Assembly: GCA_943842245.1 (NCBI GenBank)
Contig: CALTAJ010000002.1
Coordinates: 769,596 to 833,595 of the forward strand
Direction: 5' to 3'
Source: an uncultured Flavobacteriaceae bacterium
Lineage (GTDB): Bacteria > Bacteroidota > Bacteroidia > Flavobacteriales > Flavobacteriaceae
DNA length: 64,000 nucleotides
Below, in pieces: positions 44,099-54,454 of this stretch. Numbering within the stretch: the stretch's first letter is position 1; the number at the start of each line of letters is the position of its first letter. The notes below the pieces were generated by a model. That model was given only the letters and a program-made list of their open reading frames with translations. It searched no databases and was not told where the DNA came from. The translations under genes and the position numbers were made by a program.

Positions 44099-47000
44099 TT
44101 AATTTCCAAAGTTATATCGAATTGTAAATCCTGATCTAATACTTGTTTGTGGAAAAGCTGTAGAAATTGCAAACTCAGAAAAGTTGTGATCGTAAAAGAA
44201 AAGTGCAGTTAAATTTTTTGTCAAGGCATAATCTGCAGTAACTTTAATAGCCATTAGACGCTGACCTGCAGTTACTTGATTATTATCATATTCCAAATTT
44301 CTTAATACTGTGACATTGTCTCGATAAGAGACATCCGCCTTAATATTTAAATCACCTTTTAAAACCACTTTTCTTCCTCCAATACTGGTTTTAAAACGCA
44401 CATCTTTAACACGATATCCAAGTCCCATTATATATTCGTCTCCACTAGTCTCAGTAATTAAGTTATTGTCTAAGCTCAAAGAAATTGCACGTTCTTTTCT
44501 TAATTCAGCTAATATTTTAAAAGAATTTATAAATTCAATATCCAATTTTACAAGTGGATTAAACTGTTCTACTAAATTTATATTGGAATACAATCTTTGG
44601 GGAATAAAATTTCCTGACTTGTCAGTTTGATTCGGCATGGTAGGATCATAGTCAAAGTTGGATTGGAAATTGGTTAAAGTATAACTTGCTCTATAAGCAT
44701 GATTTAATGAAAGTCGTTTAAAAATCTTTGCAATAGACTTTATTTCTGTTAACCCTGTGAACTTCAAATTCCAATTAGGTAAAGGAGTGTTTTTTATTGG
44801 ATTTAGTTCTATTCGATTTGGATCTGATCCCGAGTAAGCTGCAACAAAAGAATGTAGTAAAACCGATTGTTGATTTTTCCCAAAACCTAAAGGATAGCCT
44901 TCCTTATCATCTCCTAAACTTGAAAAAATAGTGCTTTCTACTAGACGATGTGCAATTATACTTCTGAACTCTCTAAACTTGTTGAAATTTGTACTTACAG
45001 AACTTTTAGATTGATTAAATGCAGTTTTTAAAAGAACAGTAGACATGCCAAAGTTTCCTAAAATACTTGTATTTTGAGGAAGATAATCTTGATCTTCAAC
45101 CCTAAAATTTTCCAATTGATTCTCTGTAAAATCTCTTTCTGCGTTAAAATCAATTAATAACCCTTTTAAAGGAACAACTTGAGCTGAAATTTTAAACTTG
45201 CTAGATCTGAGTTGGGTGTACAATTGATTGAAATTAGGAAATCCTGTAAGCCATCCTTGCCTAGCTACTTCATATCTAATATCAGCTTGACTTCCTAGAG
45301 TATAGCCAAGAGTTGGCTTGAGTCCGCCTGCAAAACCTACTGAAGGTAAATATCCTGGAAGTACGCTACCGTTATTTTCATTATAACTGGCTTGAACTCT
45401 TTTTATAGCTGTCAAAATATCAACAACTTTAGTCAAACTCTTTTTAAAAATAGTATTCTTTTTTACTGAGTCTTTATCTTGGGAGTTAACAACTTTAGAT
45501 TTAAATCGATTCTTGTTGGTTTCTAATCCTAGGGCAGAATAGAGTCTCGAAAAAGATAGGGCTCCAGTAATTGTTTTTGTATTGTTATTTTGGATTGTGT
45601 TGACCAAGCCAAGTGCTATACCATCATCACTTGTTACCCCTGCTAATGCCTCTGAACCTCGTTGCCAATTAAAATTTCCTGTATAATTATAAGTCGCATC
45701 GATAAAGCTTAAAAATGGAATGTATTGAAAAGGAAGCTTATAATTTAGTGCCAGAGACTGAAAATGTGAGTTTGGCTCACCTGTACTCATGATATCTTGC
45801 CATAAAATACGTTGATTGTCGGAGGTTTGTAAGTCACTAGAATTAATATCTGTATTTTGTCTTATTATACTACTAGTAGCTGCACTAAAATTAAACCGAA
45901 GCGAACGTGTAAGATTATGACTCAAAGCATAATTGTAGTCAAATAAGAAGTTACGCTGTTGAAGATTAGGCAAACTTCTTTGAAGAGAAGCGTCTATACC
46001 TTCAAGGTAAACTTGTCGAAACTTTTGATTATTAAGTATTCGATTGACATTTGTTGATGCTTGAAGAGAGCTTGGAAATAAATTGAAATTTAATTGTTGC
46101 AACCACTTCCAATATTTTTTTCTATCAAAGTACTTTACTTTTTTAAACGGCTCTATTGGTTTTGAATTAAAGGAATATCCATAATTTGCTCCTAGTATTA
46201 AATTCATTTCTTCTTGTTTTTCAATCTCATAATCACGATGTTCTAATTCATTATATGCATATGAAAAATCAAAATTTTCTGGTTTAAAAAAATGATTTTT
46301 CCCTTTTCCATTATTATTTTTTCGAACTCCTATCAAACTAATACTTTTTCGCTTGGTATAATCAATTGCTTGGTTTCGAATAGAATCCCTCTGGGTAGTT
46401 CTTTCTGCTGTATCTAGACGATCCTTCAATTTTAAGTCCTGATAAAAAGGATCATATTCTGGAGTGATTAAAGTTTCACCATTAGCAAAACTTAAAGGGA
46501 TTTGAAGTCCCCAATTAGAGGGGGCTAACTGGCCAAGATTAACATTAGAAATAAGGTCATATTGAAGTAATTCTTCGCGCATTCTTTGATTTGGGGTTTG
46601 GTCTACACTTCCAAAACCAATTGAAGAATAACGACCACTTGCAGAGAAAGTAGCAAAGTCAGCAAGGTTTGCATCTAGTGCCCCAATTGCAGCCCAACCA
46701 CCTTGAGTGTCAATACCTGAAATCCTTAACTCATTAAACCAAACCTCCCCACAAAGGTCATCCCCCAATTGAGTTGAGGGATTTTTAAGCCCAATCATAA
46801 GAGTTCTAATAGACCCCAAAGAAGGGTTTCCATGAATTGCCAATTTGTATTTTTTTATACCTGGTAAACTACTAATAGGAGTAAACTCTTGAATTGGATT
46901 TAGTTCCTCATCGAAGTAAAGAGTTTCCCCTAATCCGAGTTGTTGTAGGGCTTTTGCTTTGAGTTTTGACAACAAGTCTATGGGTATTTCCAAAGAGTTT

Positions 47001-50000
47001 GAATCAGGAATCCATACCTCTTCAGCTGTTAAACGATTGGAAATATTTTCAGTGTATGATGAAGGTTTTAATGGAATTTCAATTTGATAGAAATTATCTT
47101 GATAATCAGTTCCTAAGCGAATAAATGCAGTCATACGCTTGTCATATTCATCTTCAGAATCTGTCCCTGGAAGAGGTTCGTTTCCAGGTAAAGATTCAGC
47201 ATGAATAAACATTCTGAGTTTACTGTATTGTCGCATATCCAGATCCACACCCTTGTAAATACCTCTTGAATCCATTGGCTTCAAATCACAAATTCGGAAT
47301 GCAAGGGATTGTTCGTTTTGACGAATAATGGTATTGTTATTATTTATTTGTTCTCTTTGAATTTCAGGAGGTAAGACATAGTTTATCGGTATTCTATTCT
47401 CATTTTCTAAAATATTTACCGTACTAATATCTAATGTGGTATTAGTATTTGATAAAACATCTTCATTTAAGGGCTTATTATACCTCCTCCAATCACCTCG
47501 AACCAAATCCAAAGTTCCGAAACGTAAAACTACATCTTCCTCAAAGCCGCTTAAAAGCATTCTCATAAACCGTATAGATCGTAAGTCATTAATTTCATTT
47601 ACGGCTTCAAAATAAGTATCAAAGGAGGTGTTTTCATAATAAGATTTTTGAATTGGTATTTTAAATTGAATCCAGCGAGTAGTATATTCATCTCCGTTGG
47701 GAACATTTACTTGAATATTATCTCGTACATCAGTTATAAATGGATGATTACCCACCTGCATAGTTTTAAAGATAGGGACACGATATTCAAAATAACTATC
47801 GATTGTATTCATACTTTGATCTCTATTTATATCCTCTGTGTCAGGCTCTGTAGTATTCCCACGATCATTATCACTAAACTCAACTGGAGTATTATTCTCA
47901 AACCCATTATAGTTCTTATAGCGATCTAATATTCCACCTTCTGCCTGGAGATAATATTGATAATTATCTCCTGCGGGATCATTAGAAGGACCATTTGTAT
48001 AAATAGCCGCTTCTTCTTCATCATTTAGACCATCTAAACCAACATCTTGAAGTTCCCGATCTTCATTATTGGTGTTAAAAGCGTAAACTAATGATTGGGT
48101 AGCAGGAACTCTACCCCAAGGAGTTTCATAGGTTGGGTTGAGCTCACTTGCACTAGGAAGTCCATTTTCAAACTGCTTTCGCCCATCTTTTAAAATATCT
48201 TCAGAAATATTTCCTAAATGAAAAACTAATTCACCTAAGTTATCTTTTGAAGATGTATTATCTGAAAAAGTATCTAGTAACCAAAACTCAATAAACTCTA
48301 CATTAGATTGTTCAAAATTTGTGGCATTTAAAGCCCTTGTGATCCCGGCCCAATTCATTTTTGAATCTGCTTTAAATTGACTTTCAGGAGCGTTATTATA
48401 TGGTCCCCGCTCGTTAGGATAGTATGCCAAGTCCAAGGTAGGAAGCCTTCTTATCATCCCCTGAACTAAATCTTGCTCTGGGAAAAGCTCTTCTATAAAT
48501 ATACTTCGAGTCTCATTACTAGAAACGTCATCATTATTAATCCCATTTGGTTGTCTTGAATAAAATACTTGATCAATAGAATACCAAGCTAATTTAGAAC
48601 GATAAAATCCATTTGCAAGTCCCTCTAAATTTGCTCCAGGTACTCCTTTGACAGGTACACTTGAAAGATTCCAAGCAGTAAATCCCTTAATATCAATATT
48701 GGTTTGAGCTCCTTCAAAATCATCTATATAAACATTAGTTTCACCATTTAGTTGAGTGTTTTTCGGATCATTCGCAGCTAAATTAGCTATCTCCCCTCTA
48801 AAGGAAATTTGTGAAGGTATATTGGTTTTTATAGTGGGCCACTTATTTACAATACGAGTCAAAAAGGGTAATTCACTCGAAAAATTTGTGTTAAAGCCCA
48901 TCATCGTATTGTTTACCGGTTCAGTCCCATAATTCGCTTTCTGCGTTAATGGATTTTCACTTAAATTAATCAACGTACCCCCTAGATAAAACTTATCATT
49001 AATTCTATGATTAATATTAAATCCTGAAAAACGTTTATTTTGTTGATTGAAAAAAGAATTATTTTCTACTGAAATATCAATTGGTATATTTGAAGCTTTA
49101 AGACCTTCATCCAAGATTTTAACTCTTCCAATTTCATAATTAACGGTATAATCAAGTCCTTCTTGAAGTAAACGTCCACCAGCAGTTACCCTTACAGAGC
49201 CTCGAGGAACATTGAAAGCACCAATATTGATACCCTCTCCCCCCTCTGACTTGTAGCGTCCTTTCAACTGGAATTTATTCTTTTCCGTATACTCTAGTGC
49301 AGCAGCTTTTGTTAAAGCATACATTTCTTTAAAAACATATCGATCCTGATTCTTATTAAAACTATTATCAATATCATAATCTTCCTTCACTGATTCAGGA
49401 TTATCTAACAAGTCAAATAAAAACTCCCCAAAAGGCTCAACTTTAGGAAAAATGATTCTTCCATATCTAGGATCTACGGTAATTCCAGGTAGGTAATCAA
49501 AAAAACCATCTCCTTTTGGAACGATGTCTTGATATGCATTTAAGCGATCTAATTCCATGGTATTGAGTAATATCTCTTCATCAAGATCATTAGGCCAAAT
49601 AGAGGGATCAATTGGAGTTAAATAATTGATAGGTGAGGGATCCGTATATAAAATATTTAATCGGAAATCTTCTTCCGAGAGCTGAAATGCTCCAGTATTG
49701 TATATGTTTTTCATCATTAAGTCCCAAACAGGTTGACGGACATCAGTCAAGCTACTTTTTAGCATCTTAACGATTAAATTATTGGTTTGAATTTGTTGGG
49801 GGACTTGTGTTTGTCCTGGTATTTGATTTTGTTGAATGATTGAGGTTCCAGGAATATCCCCATTAGCAAATTCACCAACCCTATATACCTTTCCAAGGTA
49901 AGTATATTGAAAAGCAACACCTAGTATTTCATCATTACTTAAACGCTGGTTTAAGGAAATATAGCCAAGTTGTGGATGAAAAGTATATTCTTTAGAATTT

Positions 50001-51544
50001 AGTTTTCGTGCACTTTCTAAAACAGCATAATCACGGCCTTCACTGACTCTAACATTATTAAATCCATTATTCACTGTTGCAATATCTCGAATGTTTTCAT
50101 TTAAAACTCCTTGAAAGCCAATCTCATCAGGATCAAGTTTATTCGCATTATTACTAGGCGGATCTTTTGGATTGGTTGCGAAAAAAAACTCTGAAACTGA
50201 ATCATCCAGTTTTGAATTATTAGGATTTGCCTCTCCTAAATCCTGAAGTGCAATAATATTTCTAACATTTTGTGTTTGATATCCTCGATTTGTTACCCAA
50301 ACTTCTATACGATTAATTTGAACTGGAGAATTTATATATGGGTAATTTGATAAAAAGGTGTCGTAATTATCTCTGAAATATTGACTGATAAAATAGTGTC
50401 TATCTTCTTCATAATCTAAAGCATAAAGACTAAACTCTTGGAGTTTACCTCCTCCCTGAGAGGTTATGTTTTGAGATTGTGAACGTTGCTCAGAAAATAC
50501 TCCAGAAATAGTTGTATTTCCAAATTTTAAATCTGCACGAACTCCAAATAAACTTTGAGCACCTTGAATCAAGTTACTATTAATAGGCATACTAATATTA
50601 CCGATATCAATATTTTGTAGTATTGCATCCTCTGTAACTTTACCTTTGAGATAATCAGCCACACGATTACCAACTTGTTCAGTACTATTTGGAAGTTGAT
50701 TGATATTATCTTTTAACCTTTCTATTTTTTGACGAGCTTCATTTAGAGTATTTTTAGCTTGATTAATTGTACCCTTTACTTCGTCTACCTTTTCTTTGAC
50801 CTGATTTACTTTATTTTGAATTTTTTCAACTCCTTGTTGTAACCGATTAATATTAGAACCTAATTTTCCAGGAATAATATTAGAAATTTGTGATAAGTTG
50901 GGGGGATTAAATTGAATTTTAACTAAGTTTTGAAAATCAAAAGTGGATTCAGTATCATAATTTGCAGTAATTTGGAGTCTCTCCCCAATTTTTCCTAGCA
51001 GACTAAGGCTAATTCTTTGATCAAAATCAAAACCTGGAGACCTTCTGTTAATGACTGAAGCAATTGGATTATCATTTCTTTGATACCTGTATCCCAAATC
51101 AATACCTATAGAACCTTGAGGAGAAATATCGATCGTGTTACTTCCAAAAATATTTTTAAAAAATTTATTATTAACGTAAAGTTCAGGTAATAAGTTTTTT
51201 TGTGCATCTTCAACGTTATTCCCATAACCACTTAAAGCTTGTGCTTTTTGTTGGAAATAATCGTGCATTTGCTCCTTAAGCAAAAGAGATTCAAATTGTT
51301 TGACGGTAAGAACTATAGGAATACTGATTGGATAGCCTCCAATTTCTTCTGTAAAAATATACCGATCCATTATTGGATCGTATGTATAAAGACGTTCGAT
51401 ACTTTCTGAAATAGGTGGTCTTATTGTCCCGATTTCAGAATCTTCTTGAGCTAAAATACTTCCAAAAGAAAGTAGCATCCAAATCAGCGAAAGGATGAAG
51501 TTTTGAGATAGTCTAAAAACTACATATCGAGATGTTTCAATCAA
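44099..51544 (-). CDS. sprA: type IX secretion system outer-membrane translocon SprA
   Basis: A 2481-residue giant outer-membrane protein that forms the 36-strand pore through which type IX cargo leaves the cell (cargo such as the metalloprotease at 7308-11135); also needed for gliding in related bacteria. Signal peptide about 1-33 (ending LAQ), and a C-terminal barrel strand TSIRSGFTIRYNFGN. Length is normal for SprA/Sov. A strongly predicted coiled-coil occurs at about 229-296. The frame starts with TTG at 51544, 4 bp after the ruvA stop; the first ATG (residue 23) would cut away part of the signal peptide, so TTG is favoured. Flanked by ruvA and gcvH as in other flavobacteria. Confidence 0.96.
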   Translation of the reverse strand: MIETSRYVVFRLSQNFILSLIWMLLSFGSILAQEDSEIGTIRPPISESIERLYTYDPIMDRYIFTEEIGGYPISIPIVLTVKQFESLLLKEQMHDYFQQKAQALSGYGNNVEDAQKNLLPELYVNNKFFKNIFGSNTIDISPQGSIGIDLGYRYQRNDNPIASVINRRSPGFDFDQRISLSLLGKIGERLQITANYDTESTFDFQNLVKIQFNPPNLSQISNIIPGKLGSNINRLQQGVEKIQNKVNQVKEKVDEVKGTINQAKNTLNEARQKIERLKDNINQLPNSTEQVGNRVADYLKGKVTEDAILQNIDIGNISMPINSNLIQGAQSLFGVRADLKFGNTTISGVFSEQRSQSQNITSQGGGKLQEFSLYALDYEEDRHYFISQYFRDNYDTFLSNYPYINSPVQINRIEVWVTNRGYQTQNVRNIIALQDLGEANPNNSKLDDSVSEFFFATNPKDPPSNNANKLDPDEIGFQGVLNENIRDIATVNNGFNNVRVSEGRDYAVLESARKLNSKEYTFHPQLGYISLNQRLSNDEILGVAFQYTYLGKVYRVGEFANGDIPGTSIIQQNQIPGQTQVPQQIQTNNLIVKMLKSSLTDVRQPVWDLMMKNIYNTGAFQLSEEDFRLNILYTDPSPINYLTPIDPSIWPNDLDEEILLNTMELDRLNAYQDIVPKGDGFFDYLPGITVDPRYGRIIFPKVEPFGEFLFDLLDNPESVKEDYDIDNSFNKNQDRYVFKEMYALTKAAALEYTEKNKFQLKGRYKSEGGEGINIGAFNVPRGSVRVTAGGRLLQEGLDYTVNYEIGRVKILDEGLKASNIPIDISVENNSFFNQQNKRFSGFNINHRINDKFYLGGTLINLSENPLTQKANYGTEPVNNTMMGFNTNFSSELPFLTRIVNKWPTIKTNIPSQISFRGEIANLAANDPKNTQLNGETNVYIDDFEGAQTNIDIKGFTAWNLSSVPVKGVPGANLEGLANGFYRSKLAWYSIDQVFYSRQPNGINNDDVSSNETRSIFIEELFPEQDLVQGMIRRLPTLDLAYYPNERGPYNNAPESQFKADSKMNWAGITRALNATNFEQSNVEFIEFWLLDTFSDNTSSKDNLGELVFHLGNISEDILKDGRKQFENGLPSASELNPTYETPWGRVPATQSLVYAFNTNNEDRELQDVGLDGLNDEEEAAIYTNGPSNDPAGDNYQYYLQAEGGILDRYKNYNGFENNTPVEFSDNDRGNTTEPDTEDINRDQSMNTIDSYFEYRVPIFKTMQVGNHPFITDVRDNIQVNVPNGDEYTTRWIQFKIPIQKSYYENTSFDTYFEAVNEINDLRSIRFMRMLLSGFEEDVVLRFGTLDLVRGDWRRYNKPLNEDVLSNTNTTLDISTVNILENENRIPINYVLPPEIQREQINNNNTIIRQNEQSLAFRICDLKPMDSRGIYKGVDLDMRQYSKLRMFIHAESLPGNEPLPGTDSEDEYDKRMTAFIRLGTDYQDNFYQIEIPLKPSSYTENISNRLTAEEVWIPDSNSLEIPIDLLSKLKAKALQQLGLGETLYFDEELNPIQEFTPISSLPGIKKYKLAIHGNPSLGSIRTLMIGLKNPSTQLGDDLCGEVWFNELRISGIDTQGGWAAIGALDANLADFATFSASGRYSSIGFGSVDQTPNQRMREELLQYDLISNVNLGQLAPSNWGLQIPLSFANGETLITPEYDPFYQDLKLKDRLDTAERTTQRDSIRNQAIDYTKRKSISLIGVRKNNNGKGKNHFFKPENFDFSYAYNELEHRDYEIEKQEEMNLILGANYGYSFNSKPIEPFKKVKYFDRKKYWKWLQQLNFNLFPSSLQASTNVNRILNNQKFRQVYLEGIDASLQRSLPNLQQRNFLFDYNYALSHNLTRSLRFNFSAATSSIIRQNTDINSSDLQTSDNQRILWQDIMSTGEPNSHFQSLALNYKLPFQYIPFLSFIDATYNYTGNFNWQRGSEALAGVTSDDGIALGLVNTIQNNNTKTITGALSFSRLYSALGLETNKNRFKSKVVNSQDKDSVKKNTIFKKSLTKVVDILTAIKRVQASYNENNGSVLPGYLPSVGFAGGLKPTLGYTLGSQADIRYEVARQGWLTGFPNFNQLYTQLRSSKFKISAQVVPLKGLLIDFNAERDFTENQLENFRVEDQDYLPQNTSILGNFGMSTVLLKTAFNQSKSSVSTNFNKFREFRSIIAHRLVESTIFSSLGDDKEGYPLGFGKNQQSVLLHSFVAAYSGSDPNRIELNPIKNTPLPNWNLKFTGLTEIKSIAKIFKRLSLNHAYRASYTLTNFQSNFDYDPTMPNQTDKSGNFIPQRLYSNINLVEQFNPLVKLDIEFINSFKILAELRKERAISLSLDNNLITETSGDEYIMGLGYRVKDVRFKTSIGGRKVVLKGDLNIKADVSYRDNVTVLRNLEYDNNQVTAGQRLMAIKVTADYALTKNLTALFFYDHNFSEFAISTAFPQTSIRSGFTIRYNFGN

Positions 51545-51548
51545 AAAG

Positions 51549-52130
51549 TTATAATTTATTCAGAGCCTCCTTTATTAGCCCTTCTACGGAACTGTCTGGA
51601 GCACTTTGAATAATATTATCTAATATGCGCTCAGACTGCTTCCTAGAATAACCAAGAACCTCTAATGCTGATAACGCTTCATCTTTGATTGTATTGTTTC
51701 CAAAAATCTGAATTTCTTCACCATCAGAAAGATTCATCATTTTGTCTTTAAGTTCTATTAGAACACGTTGTGCAGTTTTTAATCCTATTCCTTTTACCGA
51801 TTTTATAGTATTGAGGTCTTCTGAAACTATTGCACGCTGAATATGCTGGGGCTCTAATGAGGACAGCATAGTTCTTGCAGTACTAGCTCCAATACCTGAA
51901 ACTGATATTAAAAGTAAGAAAACAGAACGCTCAATTGGAGTGTGAAAACCAAATAAAGTATGAGCATCTTCTCGAACCTGAAGATGTGTATATAGTTTTA
52001 TCTTTTCCTCTTCACCTATTTGAGAAAAGGTGTTTAATGAAATATTGATAGCATATCCTACGCCATTACAATCCACAACAACTTGTGTAGGATTTTTTTC
52101 AACTAACCGACCTATAATTTGTGTAATCAT
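51549..52130 (-). CDS. ruvA: Holliday junction branch-migration protein RuvA
   Basis: Binds Holliday junctions as a tetramer and loads the RuvB motor. 193 residues: an N-terminal OB fold (about 1-62), tandem helix-hairpin-helix motifs (VSGIGASTARTMLSSL and VKGIGLKTAQRVLIEL), an acidic linker and the C-terminal RuvB-binding three-helix domain (about 145-193). Its ATG directly follows the maeB stop, and sprA starts just after it, so all three are co-transcribed. Confidence 0.97.
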   Translation of the reverse strand: MITQIIGRLVEKNPTQVVVDCNGVGYAINISLNTFSQIGEEEKIKLYTHLQVREDAHTLFGFHTPIERSVFLLLISVSGIGASTARTMLSSLEPQHIQRAIVSEDLNTIKSVKGIGLKTAQRVLIELKDKMMNLSDGEEIQIFGNNTIKDEALSALEVLGYSRKQSERILDNIIQSAPDSSVEGLIKEALNKL

Positions 52131-54401
52131 TTATTTGTTTTTAGTCTGGGCATCAACTACTGCAACAGCGGACATGTTTACAATTTCAGCCACTGATGCA
52201 CCAAGCTGTAAGATATGAATAGGTTCGCTTAAGCCCATTAAAATTGGACCTATAGAAAGAGCCTCGTTCAATTCTTTCATCAATTTGTATGTAATATTAG
52301 CCGCATCTAAATTTGGAAAAACTAATACATTTACTTTTTTATTACTGAGACCTGAAAATGGAAATCCATTTTGTAAAAGTCCTTTGTTTAATGCAAAATC
52401 AGACTGTATGGGTCCATCAACAATTAAATCAGGATTACTTCTGTGAAGTATAGAAACAGCTTTAGTTACTTTTTGAGCTTGTGGAAAACGAGAAGATCCA
52501 AAATTTGAAAAAGAGAGCATAGCAACTACTGGCTCAAGACCAAAAATTCTTGCCATTTGTCCAGACATTTGTGCAATCTTTGCTAATTCCTTAGCCGAAG
52601 GCTCAACATTAATTGTAGTGTCTGACAAAAATAAAGGTCCTGACTTAGTTAACATTAAATTAGTTGCCGCAACTCGACTAACACCTTTAGCTTTTGCTGT
52701 TGTTTCTAAAATAGGTTTTACAACAGATCGATAATTTCTTGAATAACCAGATATCATAGCATCGGCATCACCATTTGTTATCATCATAGAAGCAAAATAA
52801 TTACGCTCCCGCATCAAACGCTGAGCATCGTACATAGTATAACCTTTCCTATTTTGTGCATCCCAGAATAGTTCTGCATATTTTTTTCGCGTTTCTTCTT
52901 GGCTTTGATCTTTCGGGTCTATAATTTCAACAGTGGCATCAAACTCGATTAATTTTCTTAGATCTCCTATAATTCCTTTGTCACCCAATAAAATAGGATG
53001 AGCAATCCCTTCTTCAAGAACTATTTGTGCCGCTTTAAGCACATCCATCTGATCTGCTTCGGCAAAAACAAGTCGCTTTGGAGATGCTTTAGCTCGATGA
53101 TGAAGTTGACGAATCATTTTTTGAGTATTCCCTAATCTTTTTTCAAGAGTTTCTCCATAGCGGTCCCAGTCCTCTATTGGTTCTGTTGCAACACCTGAAT
53201 CTATCGCTGCTTTTGCTACTGCAGGAGGAACTGTTGTTATTAAACGAGGATCAAAAGGCTTGGGAATGATGTAGTCTTTTCCAAAGCTTAAACGGGTCTT
53301 ATCATAAACAACATTAACTTGTTCTGGAACAGGCTCCTTTGCCAAATCAGCTAAAGCTTTTACTGCTGCCATTTTCATAGTTTCATTAATACTTGTTGCT
53401 CGAACGTCTAATGCTCCTCTAAAGATAAAAGGAAAACCCAAAACATTATTTACCTGATTTGGATGATCAGAACGTCCAGTAGCCATGATTATATCTTTTC
53501 TAGCTTTACAAGCTTCTTCGTAATCAATTTCAGGATTTGGGTTTGCCATTGCAAAAACAATTGGGGTAAAAGCCATTTTTTGCAACATACTAGCAGTTAA
53601 GATATTAGGTTGAGACAAACCTATAAACACATCTGCATTTACCATTGCTTCTCCTAGATTAGTTAATTTTCGATCAGTTGCAAACTGTGCCTTTTCAGGT
53701 GTTAAATTATCACGAGATTTTTGAATAACACCTTTACTATCTAACATTACGATATTATCAATTTGAGCACCAAATGCTAAATATAATTTAGTACAAGAAA
53801 TAGCAGCTGCACCTGCACCTGAAACAACAATTTTTACGTCTTCAATCTTTTTATTTGCCAATTCAAGGGCATTTATTAGTGCTGCAGCTGAAATTATTGC
53901 TGTACCATGCTGGTCATCATGCATAACAGGTATATCCAACTCTTCTTTTAATCGACGTTCAATTTCAAAAGCCTCAGGAGACTTTATATCCTCCAAATTT
54001 ATCCCACCAAAAGTTGGTGCAATAGCTTTCACTGCTTCAATAAATTTTTCTGGATCCTTGGCATCTACCTCTATATCAAAAACATCAATTCCTGCGAATA
54101 TTTTGAAAAGCAATGCTTTTCCTTCCATAACAGGTTTAGAAGCATTTGGACCTATATCACCCAAACCTAAAACTGCTGACCCATTAGAAATTACTGCAAC
54201 TAAATTTCCTTTATTGGTGTACTTATATACATCCGAGATTTTTTTTTCTATTTCCAAACAAGGTATAGCAACACCTGGAGAATAAGCTAAGGCCAGGTCT
54301 CGTTGAGTATCATAATTTTTAGTTGGAACTACTTTAGTCTTTCCAGGTCTTGGTTTTGCGTGATAGACTAGTGCGGCTCTTCTCTGTTGCTCATTTTCCA
54401 T
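52131..54401 (-). CDS. maeB: NADP-dependent malic enzyme (with phosphotransacetylase-like domain)
   Basis: Decarboxylates malate to pyruvate with NADP reduction. 756 residues: N-terminal malic enzyme domain (about 1-425) with YSPGVAIPCLEIE, ISNGSAVLGLGDIGP and the dinucleotide motif VVSGAGAAAISC, fused to a phosphotransacetylase-like domain (about 430-756; with PILLGDKG and ending near IGPILMGLSEPIHIL). In this multimodular MaeB class the second domain is thought to be regulatory (acetyl-CoA sensing). It is first in the maeB-ruvA-sprA run. Confidence 0.95.
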   Translation of the reverse strand: MENEQQRRAALVYHAKPRPGKTKVVPTKNYDTQRDLALAYSPGVAIPCLEIEKKISDVYKYTNKGNLVAVISNGSAVLGLGDIGPNASKPVMEGKALLFKIFAGIDVFDIEVDAKDPEKFIEAVKAIAPTFGGINLEDIKSPEAFEIERRLKEELDIPVMHDDQHGTAIISAAALINALELANKKIEDVKIVVSGAGAAAISCTKLYLAFGAQIDNIVMLDSKGVIQKSRDNLTPEKAQFATDRKLTNLGEAMVNADVFIGLSQPNILTASMLQKMAFTPIVFAMANPNPEIDYEEACKARKDIIMATGRSDHPNQVNNVLGFPFIFRGALDVRATSINETMKMAAVKALADLAKEPVPEQVNVVYDKTRLSFGKDYIIPKPFDPRLITTVPPAVAKAAIDSGVATEPIEDWDRYGETLEKRLGNTQKMIRQLHHRAKASPKRLVFAEADQMDVLKAAQIVLEEGIAHPILLGDKGIIGDLRKLIEFDATVEIIDPKDQSQEETRKKYAELFWDAQNRKGYTMYDAQRLMRERNYFASMMITNGDADAMISGYSRNYRSVVKPILETTAKAKGVSRVAATNLMLTKSGPLFLSDTTINVEPSAKELAKIAQMSGQMARIFGLEPVVAMLSFSNFGSSRFPQAQKVTKAVSILHRSNPDLIVDGPIQSDFALNKGLLQNGFPFSGLSNKKVNVLVFPNLDAANITYKLMKELNEALSIGPILMGLSEPIHILQLGASVAEIVNMSAVAVVDAQTKNK

Positions 54402-54454
54402 AGAAATAATTCAATTTTAGCTAGAACTCTTTATTTACTTAAAACTTTATAAAT

